From assembly GCA_963777735.1 (NCBI GenBank), contig CAVZRQ010000008.1, forward strand, positions 806,001-870,000: a DNA stretch of 64,000 nucleotides, in the 5' to 3' direction. The notes under the pieces were generated by a model. It was not told the DNA's origin and did not search any database. It worked only from the letters and a program-made list of their open reading frames with translations. Both the position numbers and the translations under genes were made by a program. Every line of letters begins with the position of its first letter. The first letter of the stretch is position 1. This document shows, piece after piece, positions 10,471 through 18,829 of the stretch. This DNA is from ZC4RG30 sp963777735 (GTDB taxonomy: Bacteria; Pseudomonadota; Gammaproteobacteria; Steroidobacterales; Steroidobacteraceae).

Positions 10471-10484
10471 TGACCGGGCGGTCA
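10471..10484. promoter_or_regulatory. Operator-like palindrome upstream of the TonB receptor
   Basis: TGACCGGGCGGTCA is an exact inverted repeat (TGACCG, two-base centre, CGGTCA) 31 nt upstream of the receptor GTG. Size and symmetry are typical of a TetR-family or other dimeric repressor site. The TetR gene at 18125 is a candidate, but I see no copy of this site at its own promoter, so the regulator is not assigned. Confidence 0.45.
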
Positions 10485-10663
10485 GGCACATGGCCCCCGC
10501 CAGTCCTCTGCGGGACAGATATATCATAATTCCCTACGAGCGGAATAAGAATTCCTTGCAACAGGATTTAGTTGCCGAGGCAGCACAGGACGGATTCGCC
10601 GGTGGCGATCCGGGCGGGAGCTCGAGGTTGAGCACGCAACGAGGTTGCGCGGAACAGGCAGGA

Positions 10664-10685
10664 CTCGCTGTCATCAGACAGCGAG
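10664..10685 (-). terminator. Hairpin after the aromatic operon
   Basis: A perfect 9-bp stem (CTCGCTGTC / GACAGCGAG) with a 4-nt loop lies 9 nt after the stop of the FAH gene at 10694. No U tract follows, so it may be a weak terminator or an mRNA 3' end stabiliser separating the operon from the TonB receptor unit. Confidence 0.45.
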
Positions 10686-10693
10686 AGGCGGCT

Positions 10694-11662
10694 TCAGCCG
10701 GCCGCCACCACGACTTGATCCATCAGGCCAAACGGCGCATATCCATCGGGCATCCGTGCCTCCATGCGCACGCGATCGCCGAAGGCCATGAACGGCGTGA
10801 CGGCCTTGCCGCCGGCGATGATCTCGATGGCCCGACGCTCCGAGATGCAGCTCGAGCCCACTTCCGCATAAGCGGCATTGGCTATGGTGCCGGAGCCGAT
10901 GATCGTGCCCGCAACCAGATTGCGGGTGGCAGCAGCATGCGCGACGAGTTCATGGAAGCCGTAGGCCATTTCGCGACCATTGGCATTCCCGAAGCGCTTG
11001 CCGTTCCAGTCTATGGAGAGATCGAGGCCCACTCGCCCATCCCGCCACAACTCGCCGAGTTCTTCGGGGGTCACGGCGAACGGCGCCATCGCACAGGCGG
11101 GCTTGGCCTGAATCCAGCCGAATCCGGTCTTCATTTCCGGTACGGCCAGCGCGCGCAGCGACCAGTCGTTGATCTGGACGATGAGCTTGATATGCGGGAG
11201 CGCAGCACTGGCGGTGGTCCCCATGGGAACAGCGTCGACCACCACGCCGAACTCGCCTTCGAAATCGATGCCCTGCGAAACATCGGGAAATGGCACGGCA
11301 TCGGTGGGCCCGTAGAAACAGTCGGACATGCCCTGGTACATCAGCGGCTTGTCGGTCTCGATGGGCTTGGTGTTGAATGCCACCTTCATGAGCTCGGCAT
11401 GTGTGGCGAATGCGGAACCATCCAGCCACTGCCAGCTGCGCGGCAGCGGCGCACGCAGTTCGCGCTCGTTGAGCGCCTCACCCTCGCCGCCCGCGAGTCG
11501 CGCATCGATTGCGCGAAGCGGCGCTTCCGCGAGATCCCAGCGCGTGATGGCTGCGAGCAGGTTGGGCCAGTCCGGACCGGCAGGCAGGCAACGCCTGTTG
11601 TCGCGCGAGACGACGACCAGCTCGCCATCGGGCGCGCCTTGCGCGCGGGTGGCGAGTCTCAC
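10694..11662 (-). CDS. Fumarylacetoacetate hydrolase family protein
   Basis: A 322-residue cytoplasmic member of the FAH superfamily, which hydrolyses C-C bonds in acylpyruvate-type ring-cleavage products or hydrates/decarboxylates oxo-dienoates. The metal-binding acids are visible around IDFEGEFGVVVD (ExE) and in the following INDWSLR region; SGTIANA matches the conserved substrate loop. Start GTG 11662 overlaps the cupin stop by 4 nt (GTGA). As the last gene of the monooxygenase-dioxygenase-hydrolase-cupin run, it probably completes conversion of the cleaved ring to central metabolites. Confidence 0.85.
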   Translation of the reverse strand: MRLATRAQGAPDGELVVVSRDNRRCLPAGPDWPNLLAAITRWDLAEAPLRAIDARLAGGEGEALNERELRAPLPRSWQWLDGSAFATHAELMKVAFNTKPIETDKPLMYQGMSDCFYGPTDAVPFPDVSQGIDFEGEFGVVVDAVPMGTTASAALPHIKLIVQINDWSLRALAVPEMKTGFGWIQAKPACAMAPFAVTPEELGELWRDGRVGLDLSIDWNGKRFGNANGREMAYGFHELVAHAAATRNLVAGTIIGSGTIANAAYAEVGSSCISERRAIEIIAGGKAVTPFMAFGDRVRMEARMPDGYAPFGLMDQVVVAAG

Positions 11663-12225
11663 CGCAGTCCGTCCTGGAATTTCCCGTCGATCAGGATGAA
11701 TGCGATGCGACAGTTGCGGCCCGAGCGGTTGGCCCAGCCATGGTTGGTGCCGCGCTGGATCACGATGTCGCCAGCGCGCACGATGGTCTCACCCACATCG
11801 AGGATCAGCGTGACTTCGCCTTCGAGCACGATGCCGTAATCGACGGTTTCGGTCCGGTGCATGTACGCATGACGCGAACCGCTGTCTGAGTGCGAAGAGG
11901 CATCGGCTGCGCCAACTTCAGCGAAGTGTGCCTTGGCCTGCTCGGGAGTCAACGTTCCGACACTGCCATCTTCCGGCGGGATGTCCAGGATGCGGATGCG
12001 TGTGCCACCCTTCGGTGGCGCGAGCTGGATACCGGACTCAGGCGGTTCGCCGGAGGCGCGATCGATGGGTGCCGGCGTGGCACATGTGTTCCACACTTCG
12101 TGGAAGAGCGGACCTTGCGGGCCACCGATACGCTGCACGCGTGGCGCGGGGCCATCTTCCAGGAACACGGCCCTGCCCTCGGCATCATGCCCGGTCACCA
12201 CGCGACGGACGGGAAGTTCTTTCAT
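11659..12225 (-). CDS. Cupin-domain protein
   Basis: A 188-residue protein with one C-terminal cupin domain. The first motif region has RHAYMHRTETVDYGIVLEGE and the second GDIVIQRGTNHGWAN, giving His/Glu/His ligands for a metal. It resembles small stand-alone cupins found in aromatic catabolic operons. It is too short for a two-domain gentisate dioxygenase, so the activity is left open (isomerase, dioxygenase or sensor). ATG 12225 overlaps the hydrolase stop (ATGA). Confidence 0.8.
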   Translation of the reverse strand: MKELPVRRVVTGHDAEGRAVFLEDGPAPRVQRIGGPQGPLFHEVWNTCATPAPIDRASGEPPESGIQLAPPKGGTRIRILDIPPEDGSVGTLTPEQAKAHFAEVGAADASSHSDSGSRHAYMHRTETVDYGIVLEGEVTLILDVGETIVRAGDIVIQRGTNHGWANRSGRNCRIAFILIDGKFQDGLR

Positions 12226-13394
12226 CCTGCATGCCCTCCCAGCTGTTCTGCAAACCAGTCGGCGATGTATTCGCGCCCGAACGACATGTTGTCCGCACCC
12301 ACGTGTTCCACGCCACCCTCTCGCGCTGTGAAGATCTTCAGCTCGCGGTGTGGTGAGTTGACGAGTTGTTCGTAGGTCTGGTGCGCGTATGCGAGCGGAA
12401 TCTGCCGGTCACTGGCGCCATGCGTGACGAGGAACGGCACGCGGATGCGGTCGAGATGTCCGTTGAGATTCATTGCCGCGGTCTTCTCGAGGAAATCCGG
12501 CATGTCTTTCGCGCCGAAGGCCCAGAACACATGCGCCCAGTAATGTGGCACGGGGTTCTCGCCCTCGCGCTGCATGCGGCGCTGCTGCACCTCGGCCCAG
12601 TCATGGTTGGCGCCCCAGACGGCGCCGGCGGCGAAGCGTGGCTCGTAGGCCACCGCACGCGGTGCAAAGTGGCCGCCCAGCGAGATGCCGGTCATGCCGA
12701 TCCGTGCAGCATCCACATCCGGCTGCTGCAACAGCCAGTCGACGGCCTTCGATGCCCAGTTCTCGCTGTGGGGATCTGCGGGCAGACCCTGCAGTCGCAG
12801 CGCCTCGCCACTGCCGGGCTGATCGACACACAAAGTGGACACACCGCGCTTCGCCAGCGCTTCTGGAAGCCGCGACCAGTAAAGCAGCTCTTTGCAGCTG
12901 TCGAGGCCGTTGCAATAGACGACGACCGGCCGGCGGCCGCTGCCCTGCGCGCGTGTATACAGCGCCGGCATGGTTCCTGCGACACGCGACCCGTTGCCGA
13001 GTGGAATCTCCACGCGCTCGCGACTGATCTTGCCCAGCGCCGTGGAGCGGCCGAAGCTCGCCAGCGCACGCGCATAGGTGGCTTCGCGCCCGGACGAGCC
13101 CTGCGCCTGCATGCGCTCGGCCACCAGCAGGTACAGCGCGGCACGCTCGAGTTTGTCGGAAGCCGAGTAGCCACGGCCGCGCGCGGCATCTTCGTCGGCC
13201 AGACCGATCAGCTGCTCGGCCATCGCCACCCATTTTTCCATGAACTGCGGCGTGCCCGCATCCGCGCCGCTGGCCGCGGCATCGCGGATGGGCTGGCACA
13301 TGTCGATGATCTCGCCGATCTTGCCGCCACTCTCCAGCGCCATGGCGACGGAGAGATTCCAGATGTAGTTGGGGAAGTACGAAAACAATGCCAT
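12222..13394 (-). CDS. Alpha/beta hydrolase, FrsA/DUF1100-like
   Basis: A 390-residue hydrolase with an N-terminal helical cap (FPNYIWNL near the start) before the alpha/beta core. The nucleophile elbow is GISLGG (Ser), the oxyanion region VVVYCNGLDSCKE; a late Asp in GASDRQIP and a His in EGGVEHVG complete a plausible triad. This architecture is shared with C-C bond hydrolases such as 2,6-dihydroxypseudooxynicotine hydrolase, which fits cleavage of a meta-ring-fission product. ATG 13394 lies 4 nt after the dioxygenase stop. I rejected longer upstream starts because they overlap that gene. Confidence 0.82.
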   Translation of the reverse strand: MALFSYFPNYIWNLSVAMALESGGKIGEIIDMCQPIRDAAASGADAGTPQFMEKWVAMAEQLIGLADEDAARGRGYSASDKLERAALYLLVAERMQAQGSSGREATYARALASFGRSTALGKISRERVEIPLGNGSRVAGTMPALYTRAQGSGRRPVVVYCNGLDSCKELLYWSRLPEALAKRGVSTLCVDQPGSGEALRLQGLPADPHSENWASKAVDWLLQQPDVDAARIGMTGISLGGHFAPRAVAYEPRFAAGAVWGANHDWAEVQQRRMQREGENPVPHYWAHVFWAFGAKDMPDFLEKTAAMNLNGHLDRIRVPFLVTHGASDRQIPLAYAHQTYEQLVNSPHRELKIFTAREGGVEHVGADNMSFGREYIADWFAEQLGGHAG

Positions 13395-13398
13395 GGCG

Positions 13399-14302
13399 TC
13401 AGACCGGCGCCGGCTGGAACAGCCGCAGGTCGGGCGCCGCATGCGGCATGGTCTGCGGGCCACCCACACCAACGCCCCACTGGTCCATCACTCGCGGCGC
13501 GGGTGCATACACCTGTGCCACGTGCTTCTCGAAATCCACTTCTTCCAGTTCGGCCGTGTATTCCACGGTAAAACCACCGGGGCTGACGAAATAGCTGAAG
13601 GTGTTGTCGCCGGCAGTGTGGCGGCCGGGGCCCCAGCGGATCACCACCTCCGCCTGCTTCAGCCGGCTGATGCCGCGCATCATGCCATCGACACCGCACA
13701 TGTCGTAGGCCACATGATTGAGACAAGGGGGACCCGGCAGGATGGCCACGCGATGGTGTGCGCCATTACAACGCAGGAAGCACATGAAATCGCCCAGCCA
13801 GTCGCTGACCCGAAAGCCGAGCACGTCGGTGAAGAATTTCACGAGCTCAACATGCTTCGGCGAATGCAGCACGATGTGGCTGATGCGCACCGGAATGCCT
13901 TCCCAGCGCTCGATCGTCGCGACTCGGGCCGCGCGCCACGTCGCTCGAGATCTCGAACGGCAACCCATCGGGGCTGAAGAAGCGGAAGCCGTAGCCGCCA
14001 CCGGGCGCGGTGAGTGCGCGCGGCGGATGAATGATGCGGCATGCCGCCGCGACAACCTTCGAGTGCAGCGAGTCGACGTCTGCGCGACTGTCAGCGGCGA
14101 AGGCGATCACATCCACATGATTTGCGTCCGAGCGGCGCAGGCGAACCACACTGGGCTCATCGTGACCCTGGGCGCGCAGCCACACCTGATCGGCCTCTGC
14201 GGCCGCTTCGACCAGGCCCCACTTCTCCACATAGAAGCTGCGCTCCACATCGAACTCGGTGACGCCGTAACCGACGTAGCGAATTTCTGTCACCCGGCTC
14301 AT
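13399..14302 (-). CDS. Two-domain VOC extradiol ring-cleavage dioxygenase (one frame break)
   Basis: The first VOC domain (residues 1 to about 115) and the catalytic second domain are in different frames; they join near 13930 with one extra base, giving 300 residues, the usual length of BphC/HsaC-type enzymes. The Fe(II) ligands are visible: His in VRISHIVLHS, His in CLNHVAYDM and Glu in GGFTVEYTAE. The reaction expected from the family is meta cleavage of a catechol. It is placed 14 nt after the FAD monooxygenase, which could supply the catechol, and 4 nt before the alpha/beta hydrolase. Confidence 0.85.
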
Positions 14303-14316
14303 GGCTTCTCCTGGAA

Positions 14317-15432
14317 TCAGATCGGTTGGTTGGTGACGGCGAACATTTCGGCCGTCGCCTTGGCATTGTCTACCGGCGGCCCCTTCCCCAGCTGACCCAT
14401 GCAGATCGCGAGGCTGGCGCGCACGATGTAGGCGCAGCGCTCGAACCGCCGCGCCCGATAGGCATTGAAGGCGCCCTCCACATCTTCATGGCGCGCCAGC
14501 TCTTCGGCCAGAACGAGGCTGTCTTCGATCGCCATGCCTGCGCCCTGGCCGAGGTGCGGCGTGGTGGCATGCACGGCATCGCCAATCAGCACCACACGGC
14601 CGCGATGCCAGGCGCCCTCCACCAGCATGCCTTCCAGCGGGCGATACACCACTCCATCGTCGTCGGTGATCTGCTCGGCCAGCTGCCGGATGGCGGGGGC
14701 GCACTGCGCCGTCTTGCCACGCATCGCTGCTGCCAGTCCTTCACGGGGGTAACGCGGATTGCCCGGCTCGGGCGTCGTGAGAAACATGTAAATCAGGTCG
14801 GGGCCCATGGGCACGAGGCCCGCGCCAATCGGGCCGTTGTAGGCGTGCAGCGCATCGAACCCGGCCGGGCGCGGCAGGTTGTATCGCCAGACGGCCTGGC
14901 CTGTGAATGCCGGATCGGGCGCTTCGGGCAACACCATCTTGCGTGTGGCGGAATAGGTGCCGTCTGCGCCCACGACGAGATCATAGGTTCCTTGTGTGCC
15001 GTCGGAGAACTGCACCACGACGCGTGTGCCATCGTCATCCATGGCGGTGGCGGTGACACCCAGCCGCAGTGTGGCGCCGGATTCACGAGCCGCATCGCCC
15101 AGCACCTTCTGCAGCGCGCGGCGGCTCACGCCCACATTGGCGGGGTGATCCGGGAGCAGGCGATGGGATGGAACGCGCGCCACCTTCATGCCGTTGGGAG
15201 CGTAGACCTCCACGGCGTCGAAGCCCACGCCCGCATCGATGTAGCGGTCGAGGATGCCCAGCGCATGCACGGCGCGCAGCACGTTGCCCTGCTGGATGAT
15301 GCCTACGCCATACACGGACCAGGCTGGATCCTTTTCGATCATTTCCACTTTGAAGCCACGCTGACGCAGCGCGATGGCTGCGGTGAGGCCGCCGATGCCG
15401 GCGCCAATCACGAGAACGGACAGATTCCTCAA
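14317..15432 (-). CDS. FAD-dependent aromatic monooxygenase
   Basis: A 371-residue group A flavoprotein hydroxylase. Dinucleotide motif GAGIGGLTAAIAL at the N-terminus, DG motif VVGADGTYSATR, and GD motif GRVVLIGDAVHATTPHLGQG are all present. The family adds one oxygen to a phenolic ring using NAD(P)H. The start is TTG 15432, supported by GGGGAGA 7 nt upstream; no better start exists. It is the first gene of the five-gene catabolic run and probably produces the catechol-like substrate of the dioxygenase. A predicted promoter lies about 65 nt upstream. Confidence 0.88.
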   Translation of the reverse strand: MRNLSVLVIGAGIGGLTAAIALRQRGFKVEMIEKDPAWSVYGVGIIQQGNVLRAVHALGILDRYIDAGVGFDAVEVYAPNGMKVARVPSHRLLPDHPANVGVSRRALQKVLGDAARESGATLRLGVTATAMDDDGTRVVVQFSDGTQGTYDLVVGADGTYSATRKMVLPEAPDPAFTGQAVWRYNLPRPAGFDALHAYNGPIGAGLVPMGPDLIYMFLTTPEPGNPRYPREGLAAAMRGKTAQCAPAIRQLAEQITDDDGVVYRPLEGMLVEGAWHRGRVVLIGDAVHATTPHLGQGAGMAIEDSLVLAEELARHEDVEGAFNAYRARRFERCAYIVRASLAICMGQLGKGPPVDNAKATAEMFAVTNQPI

Positions 15433-15493
15433 ACTTTCTCCCCTGGCGCGCGGTGGAAGGACTCCAATGCCGCGCCATCATTAAAGGCGGAGA

Positions 15494-15523
15494 AGCATAG
15501 AAGTGCCTTCTGCCGGCGGGCAA
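15494..15523 (-). promoter_or_regulatory. Sigma70-like promoter for the monooxygenase operon
   Basis: On the minus strand TTGCCC (15523-15518), an 18-nt spacer and TATGCT (15499-15494) precede the TTG start at 15432. The match to -35/-10 consensus is fair. It is the only candidate I found in the 134-nt gap. Confidence 0.4.
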
Positions 15524-15566
15524 GCAATTGTTTGGCTGATCCGGGCAGCGGGATGCCGATTCGCCG

Positions 15567-16760
15567 CTACTTCTGATCGACCACCCGGTGTTTCTGCTCG
15601 CCGATGCCCTCGATGGTGCACACCGCCATATCGCCGGCCTTCATCCAGCGCTGGGCGCCCGTGTCGATATTCGCACCGGCGGGACTTCCCATGGCGATGA
15701 GGTCCCCCGGCCGCAATGTCAGATTGTTCGAGCCAAAGGAGACCATGTCATGGATGCCGTATTCGCTGCGACTGGTGTTGGAATCCTGCTTGATCTCCCC
15801 GTTCAGCGTGAAGTAGTGGCGGACATTCATCGGGTTGGGCATGAACTCTTTCGGCACGATGTACGGGCCGATGGGGCCGAATGTGTCGTGATTCTTCTGG
15901 ACCAGCCAGTCCACGCTGCCACCCATCTTCCGGTCGCCGCGTCCGCCGCGATCAGAGACGTCGATCTGGGCTGTATAGCCAAAGATGTGTTTCGGCGCAT
16001 TGGCGATCGAGACATTCTTCGCCTCGTTGCCGATCACGACGGTGAACTCGCATTCCCAGTCCACCTGGACGCGACCCTTCGGAATGACGATGTCGTCGAA
16101 GGCGCCCACGACGGTGGTCGGGGACTTCAGGAACAGGTACGGGTTTTCCGGACGGGTTTCACCCGCGGGACGTTCCCAGTAACCCGGCATGGATTGCGAT
16201 GCCTGTCGCGCCCCAGCGGGCGGTCCGCCCGCACCAGCTGCTCCACCGGCACCTGGAGGTCCGCCCGCAGCCGGCGGCCCACCGGCACTCGGCGCGCCGG
16301 CGGCAGCAGCCCCGCGCGCCCCCTGGGCAATGATGCCCGCCGCGTGTTCCGGGTAGTTGGAACCGGCATTCAGGATGACCGCTGGACGCACGGGTGGCAG
16401 CGTCTTGACCTCGCTCATCTGGTGGATGAAATTCCCCGTCCCGGCATCCGTGGCGAATCGCGCGAGTTCGCGCAGCCGCGGACCGACCTCCGCGTCATAG
16501 CGGGTGATCAGATCCTTCATGTCGGCGGGCGCCCGCACCTTCGCAGCGCTGCCGTTGCGGCGCTCGTATTCCAGATTGGCCGCCGCGATGTCCACGACAA
16601 CCGCATCGCGCAGCACCAGACCAACCTTCTCCTGGCCCTTGACGTCAAAGGTGCCCAGTTTGAATGGCACCGCCGGAGCGGCTGCGTGGGTCGCAATGCT
16701 GGCTCCACTGATGAGAACCGCCACAGTGCAGCGAACCAGGAATGCTTTCTGAATATCCAT
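15567..16760 (-). CDS. Exported FAH-family protein with Gly/Pro/Ala-rich insert
   Basis: About 397 residues. ATG 16760 has GGAGGGG six bases upstream and begins a signal peptide ending near THAAA. The FAH fold follows, with metal ligands in VDWECEFTVVIGNE (ExE) and the conserved MVSFGSNNLTLRPGD and GDLIAMGSPAG regions. Between about residues 145 and 185 is a low-complexity stretch of Ala, Gly and Pro. FAH enzymes are normally cytoplasmic, so an exported copy is unusual. It lies directly upstream of the monooxygenase operon on the same strand. The catalytic residues seem kept, so activity outside the cytoplasm is plausible. Confidence 0.82.
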   Translation of the reverse strand: MDIQKAFLVRCTVAVLISGASIATHAAAPAVPFKLGTFDVKGQEKVGLVLRDAVVVDIAAANLEYERRNGSAAKVRAPADMKDLITRYDAEVGPRLRELARFATDAGTGNFIHQMSEVKTLPPVRPAVILNAGSNYPEHAAGIIAQGARGAAAAGAPSAGGPPAAGGPPGAGGAAGAGGPPAGARQASQSMPGYWERPAGETRPENPYLFLKSPTTVVGAFDDIVIPKGRVQVDWECEFTVVIGNEAKNVSIANAPKHIFGYTAQIDVSDRGGRGDRKMGGSVDWLVQKNHDTFGPIGPYIVPKEFMPNPMNVRHYFTLNGEIKQDSNTSRSEYGIHDMVSFGSNNLTLRPGDLIAMGSPAGANIDTGAQRWMKAGDMAVCTIEGIGEQKHRVVDQK

Positions 16761-16781
16761 GAACCCCTCCGCAATCATTTG

Positions 16782-17198
16782 TTATCTGGCAGTTGGCACG
16801 AGCGCTCCGGGAATGGCATCGCCCGTTCCCAGATGCTTGCCGTCAGGAAGAATGACGTAATTGAAGGAGCCGCCTGTCCGGCTGCTGTCCTTGTAGGGGT
16901 TGCCGACGACTGTCACGACATCACCCGGCTTGACTGAATCGCGCAGCCAACCCACGCGCTTGAGCACTGCGATGGCAGCGCCCTCATAGCTGTAGACCAC
17001 TTCCTTTCCGTCTACCTGGACAGTCAGGTGGAGCCAGACATGGGGGTTGGTCCACTGGACTTCCTTGACCACGCCCTTCTGGGTGATCGACTTCGTCTGG
17101 TTGAACATCGCGAAAGAGTGGTGCGCAACAGACTCGACGGCGAACCCGACCAGCAGCAAGGCTGGCAGCAGGCGCTGGAAAAATGCCCGGTTGCTCAT
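16782..17198 (-). CDS. DUF6152 family exported protein
   Basis: A 138-residue protein with a signal peptide, then the signature of DUF6152: HHSFAMFN, a TQKGVVKEVQWTNPHVWL block and a GDVVTVVGNPYKDSSRTG block. The fold is probably a small OB-like beta barrel. The biochemical role is unknown. ATG 17198 begins 1 nt after the stop of the Pro/Gly-rich protein, and the exported FAH gene starts 21 nt after its stop, so the three exported proteins form one unit. Confidence 0.8.
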   Translation of the reverse strand: MSNRAFFQRLLPALLLVGFAVESVAHHSFAMFNQTKSITQKGVVKEVQWTNPHVWLHLTVQVDGKEVVYSYEGAAIAVLKRVGWLRDSVKPGDVVTVVGNPYKDSSRTGGSFNYVILPDGKHLGTGDAIPGALVPTAR

Positions 17199-17199
17199 G

Positions 17200-17976
17200 T
17201 CAGCCCTCCGCGTTGTATTCACAGACGTATTCCTCAAAACGGCTTCCCGGCGGCATTGGCACATAGGCGCGGCGAATGGTGAAGGGTTCTTCGAACGCTT
17301 CCGGATCGGTCAAGGTCATCTCGATCTCGAGCCGCACGGGGCTCACCCGACGGATACGCTCGACGGCGGTAAGCTTGTCGGAGTAGGGAACACCGTTGCG
17401 ATCGAGTTGCCCTGGACGAACGTTGTTGGTTTCGACGACCAGCGTGTCTCCTTCCCAGCGGCCGACGGAATCCCCGCTGAAGCTCGGATCCGCGCCCACC
17501 GTATGCCCGATGCCATCGAGGTAGATGCGCCGGATGTCACGCAACACGCCGAGATTCATCGTGACCTGCCCGGGTGTCTGGATGATTTCCATCGGCATCG
17601 TGCCGAACCGCGCCACGCCAAACGCGAGGCAGCGCGTGACCGTGTCCGGCTCCTGGCTGCCATCCAGGTCGAACTTCCTGCGCCATTCTGCGTAACGAGC
17701 GGCATAGGCCGGTTTGAGCTTCGGCATGGATGGCGCATACGGCGCACCACCCCTTGGCGGTCCTCCCGCGGGCGGAGCGCTGCCTACGGGGGGAACCGGG
17801 CTGGCTGCCCCGCCCACAGGAGGACCAAAATAGGCGAATTCGGGGTTCCACATCCCCGCAACATTCGGATGAGCAGGATCGCCATAGAGCGGATCCTTCA
17901 TGGGTTCTGCAGCCGCAAACGCCGGAACATGCCCGGCAATGACGGCGATCAGACTGAACAACATCGACCTGCTCAT
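17200..17976 (-). CDS. Exported Pro/Gly-rich protein of unknown function
   Basis: 258 residues with a signal peptide (cleavage near AFAAAEP). Residues about 50-80 are rich in Pro, Gly and Ala. The rest contains TRCLAFGVARFGTMPMEIIQ and VGRWEGDTLVVETNN, a pattern found in a group of uncharacterised exported proteins and echoed in the lipoprotein at 4663-6030. No catalytic residues are obvious. First gene of the exported trio, divergent from the TetR gene, so it is the likely target of that regulator. Confidence 0.72.
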   Translation of the reverse strand: MSRSMLFSLIAVIAGHVPAFAAAEPMKDPLYGDPAHPNVAGMWNPEFAYFGPPVGGAASPVPPVGSAPPAGGPPRGGAPYAPSMPKLKPAYAARYAEWRRKFDLDGSQEPDTVTRCLAFGVARFGTMPMEIIQTPGQVTMNLGVLRDIRRIYLDGIGHTVGADPSFSGDSVGRWEGDTLVVETNNVRPGQLDRNGVPYSDKLTAVERIRRVSPVRLEIEMTLTDPEAFEEPFTIRRAYVPMPPGSRFEEYVCEYNAEG

Positions 17977-18124
17977 TGTGTACTCAGTTGAAATTTAATT
18001 CTTTGTGGTAGGAATTTATCCAATTTTTGGCCGCAAACCTAGCCCCGGTTGGCGCACCAGGCCCAGCAAAGGGCAAAAACGGGGAATAAATGTTAGAATT
18101 CAGGCTTTTACGTTCAGCGAACAC
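17977..18124. promoter_or_regulatory. Divergent promoter region, exported trio / TetR
   Basis: 148 nt, clearly more AT-rich than its surroundings, between divergent genes. On the minus strand TTGGAT and AATTAA with a 17-nt spacer could serve the exported trio. On the plus strand TTAGAAT is a possible -10 for the TetR gene. No long perfect inverted repeat is visible; GGAATTTATCC is only partly symmetric. Confidence 0.4.
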
Positions 18125-18829
18125 ATGAAGAAGAAATCCTCGACTGGCTCCAGCCGGAAGGCTGCTGCCGCCCCGGCCACTGTGCGCAAACGCAAACGGG
18201 GTCGACCGCAATCCGGGCATGCCAAGGTCGGGCAGGACACCATCGTTGCCGCCGCCCGCCAGCTGATCGAGAAACTGCGTCCGCACCAGGTCACCATCGC
18301 ACTCATCGCCCGCGAAGCCGGTGTCGATCCGGCACTGGTCCGCTACTACTTCAAGGACAGGGAACAGCTGCTGCTCGCCGTCGTCGAGAGCATCCTCGCC
18401 GACTGGGCCGCGCACCCCGCTTCGGACGCAGCACCGGCCGCGCAGCTCGGCAAGCACCTCGCCAACATGCTCGAGTTCTCGCGCAGCGTCCGCTCGATGC
18501 AGCGCCTGATGGTCGAGGAATGCGCCGAGGCGAAATCGCCCTCCGTGCGCGCTCGAGTGCAGGAGCTCACCGGCCTCGTCGTGCAGCAACTCGCCGGCCT
18601 GCTTCGCGCCGACGGCAAAACGGCCGAGCGATCCCCCGACGCGCTGTTCCTGCATGTCGCCATGATCGGGCTGTGCGAATTCTTTGCAGCCTCGCAGGCC
18701 GTGATCCTTCCGCTTGCGCCGAAGGGGATGAGCGCCACCGAGCTGGCCAGCCGGTACGAGAAATTCATCCTCGATCTCGTGCTGGACGGAGTCCGGAAAC
18801 GCCTGAAATCCGCCGACGGCAAACACTAG
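18125..18829 (+). CDS. TetR/AcrR family transcriptional regulator
   Basis: 234 residues. A Lys/Arg/Ala-rich N-terminal tail (residues 1-35) precedes the TetR DNA-binding domain: GQDTIVAAARQLIEKL, then the helix-turn-helix TIALIAREAGVDPALVRYYF. The C-terminal ligand domain is variable. ATG 18125 is used; longer in-frame readings from 18005 have no support. Divergent placement to the exported trio suggests that it represses that unit and perhaps the catabolic genes, with an aromatic compound or ring-cleavage product as inducer. Its stop codon overlaps that of the convergent MBL gene. Confidence 0.87.
   Translation: MKKKSSTGSSRKAAAAPATVRKRKRGRPQSGHAKVGQDTIVAAARQLIEKLRPHQVTIALIAREAGVDPALVRYYFKDREQLLLAVVESILADWAAHPASDAAPAAQLGKHLANMLEFSRSVRSMQRLMVEECAEAKSPSVRARVQELTGLVVQQLAGLLRADGKTAERSPDALFLHVAMIGLCEFFAASQAVILPLAPKGMSATELASRYEKFILDLVLDGVRKRLKSADGKH

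Noticed and set aside
11659..12225. Gentisate 1,2-dioxygenase for the cupin gene
   Set aside because: 188 residues and one cupin domain; gentisate dioxygenases are about 340 residues with two cupin domains.
16240..16330. Gly/Pro/Ala-coding stretch as a DNA repeat or CRISPR-like array
   Set aside because: The repetition follows codon composition of the low-complexity protein segment; there are no regular repeats and spacers.
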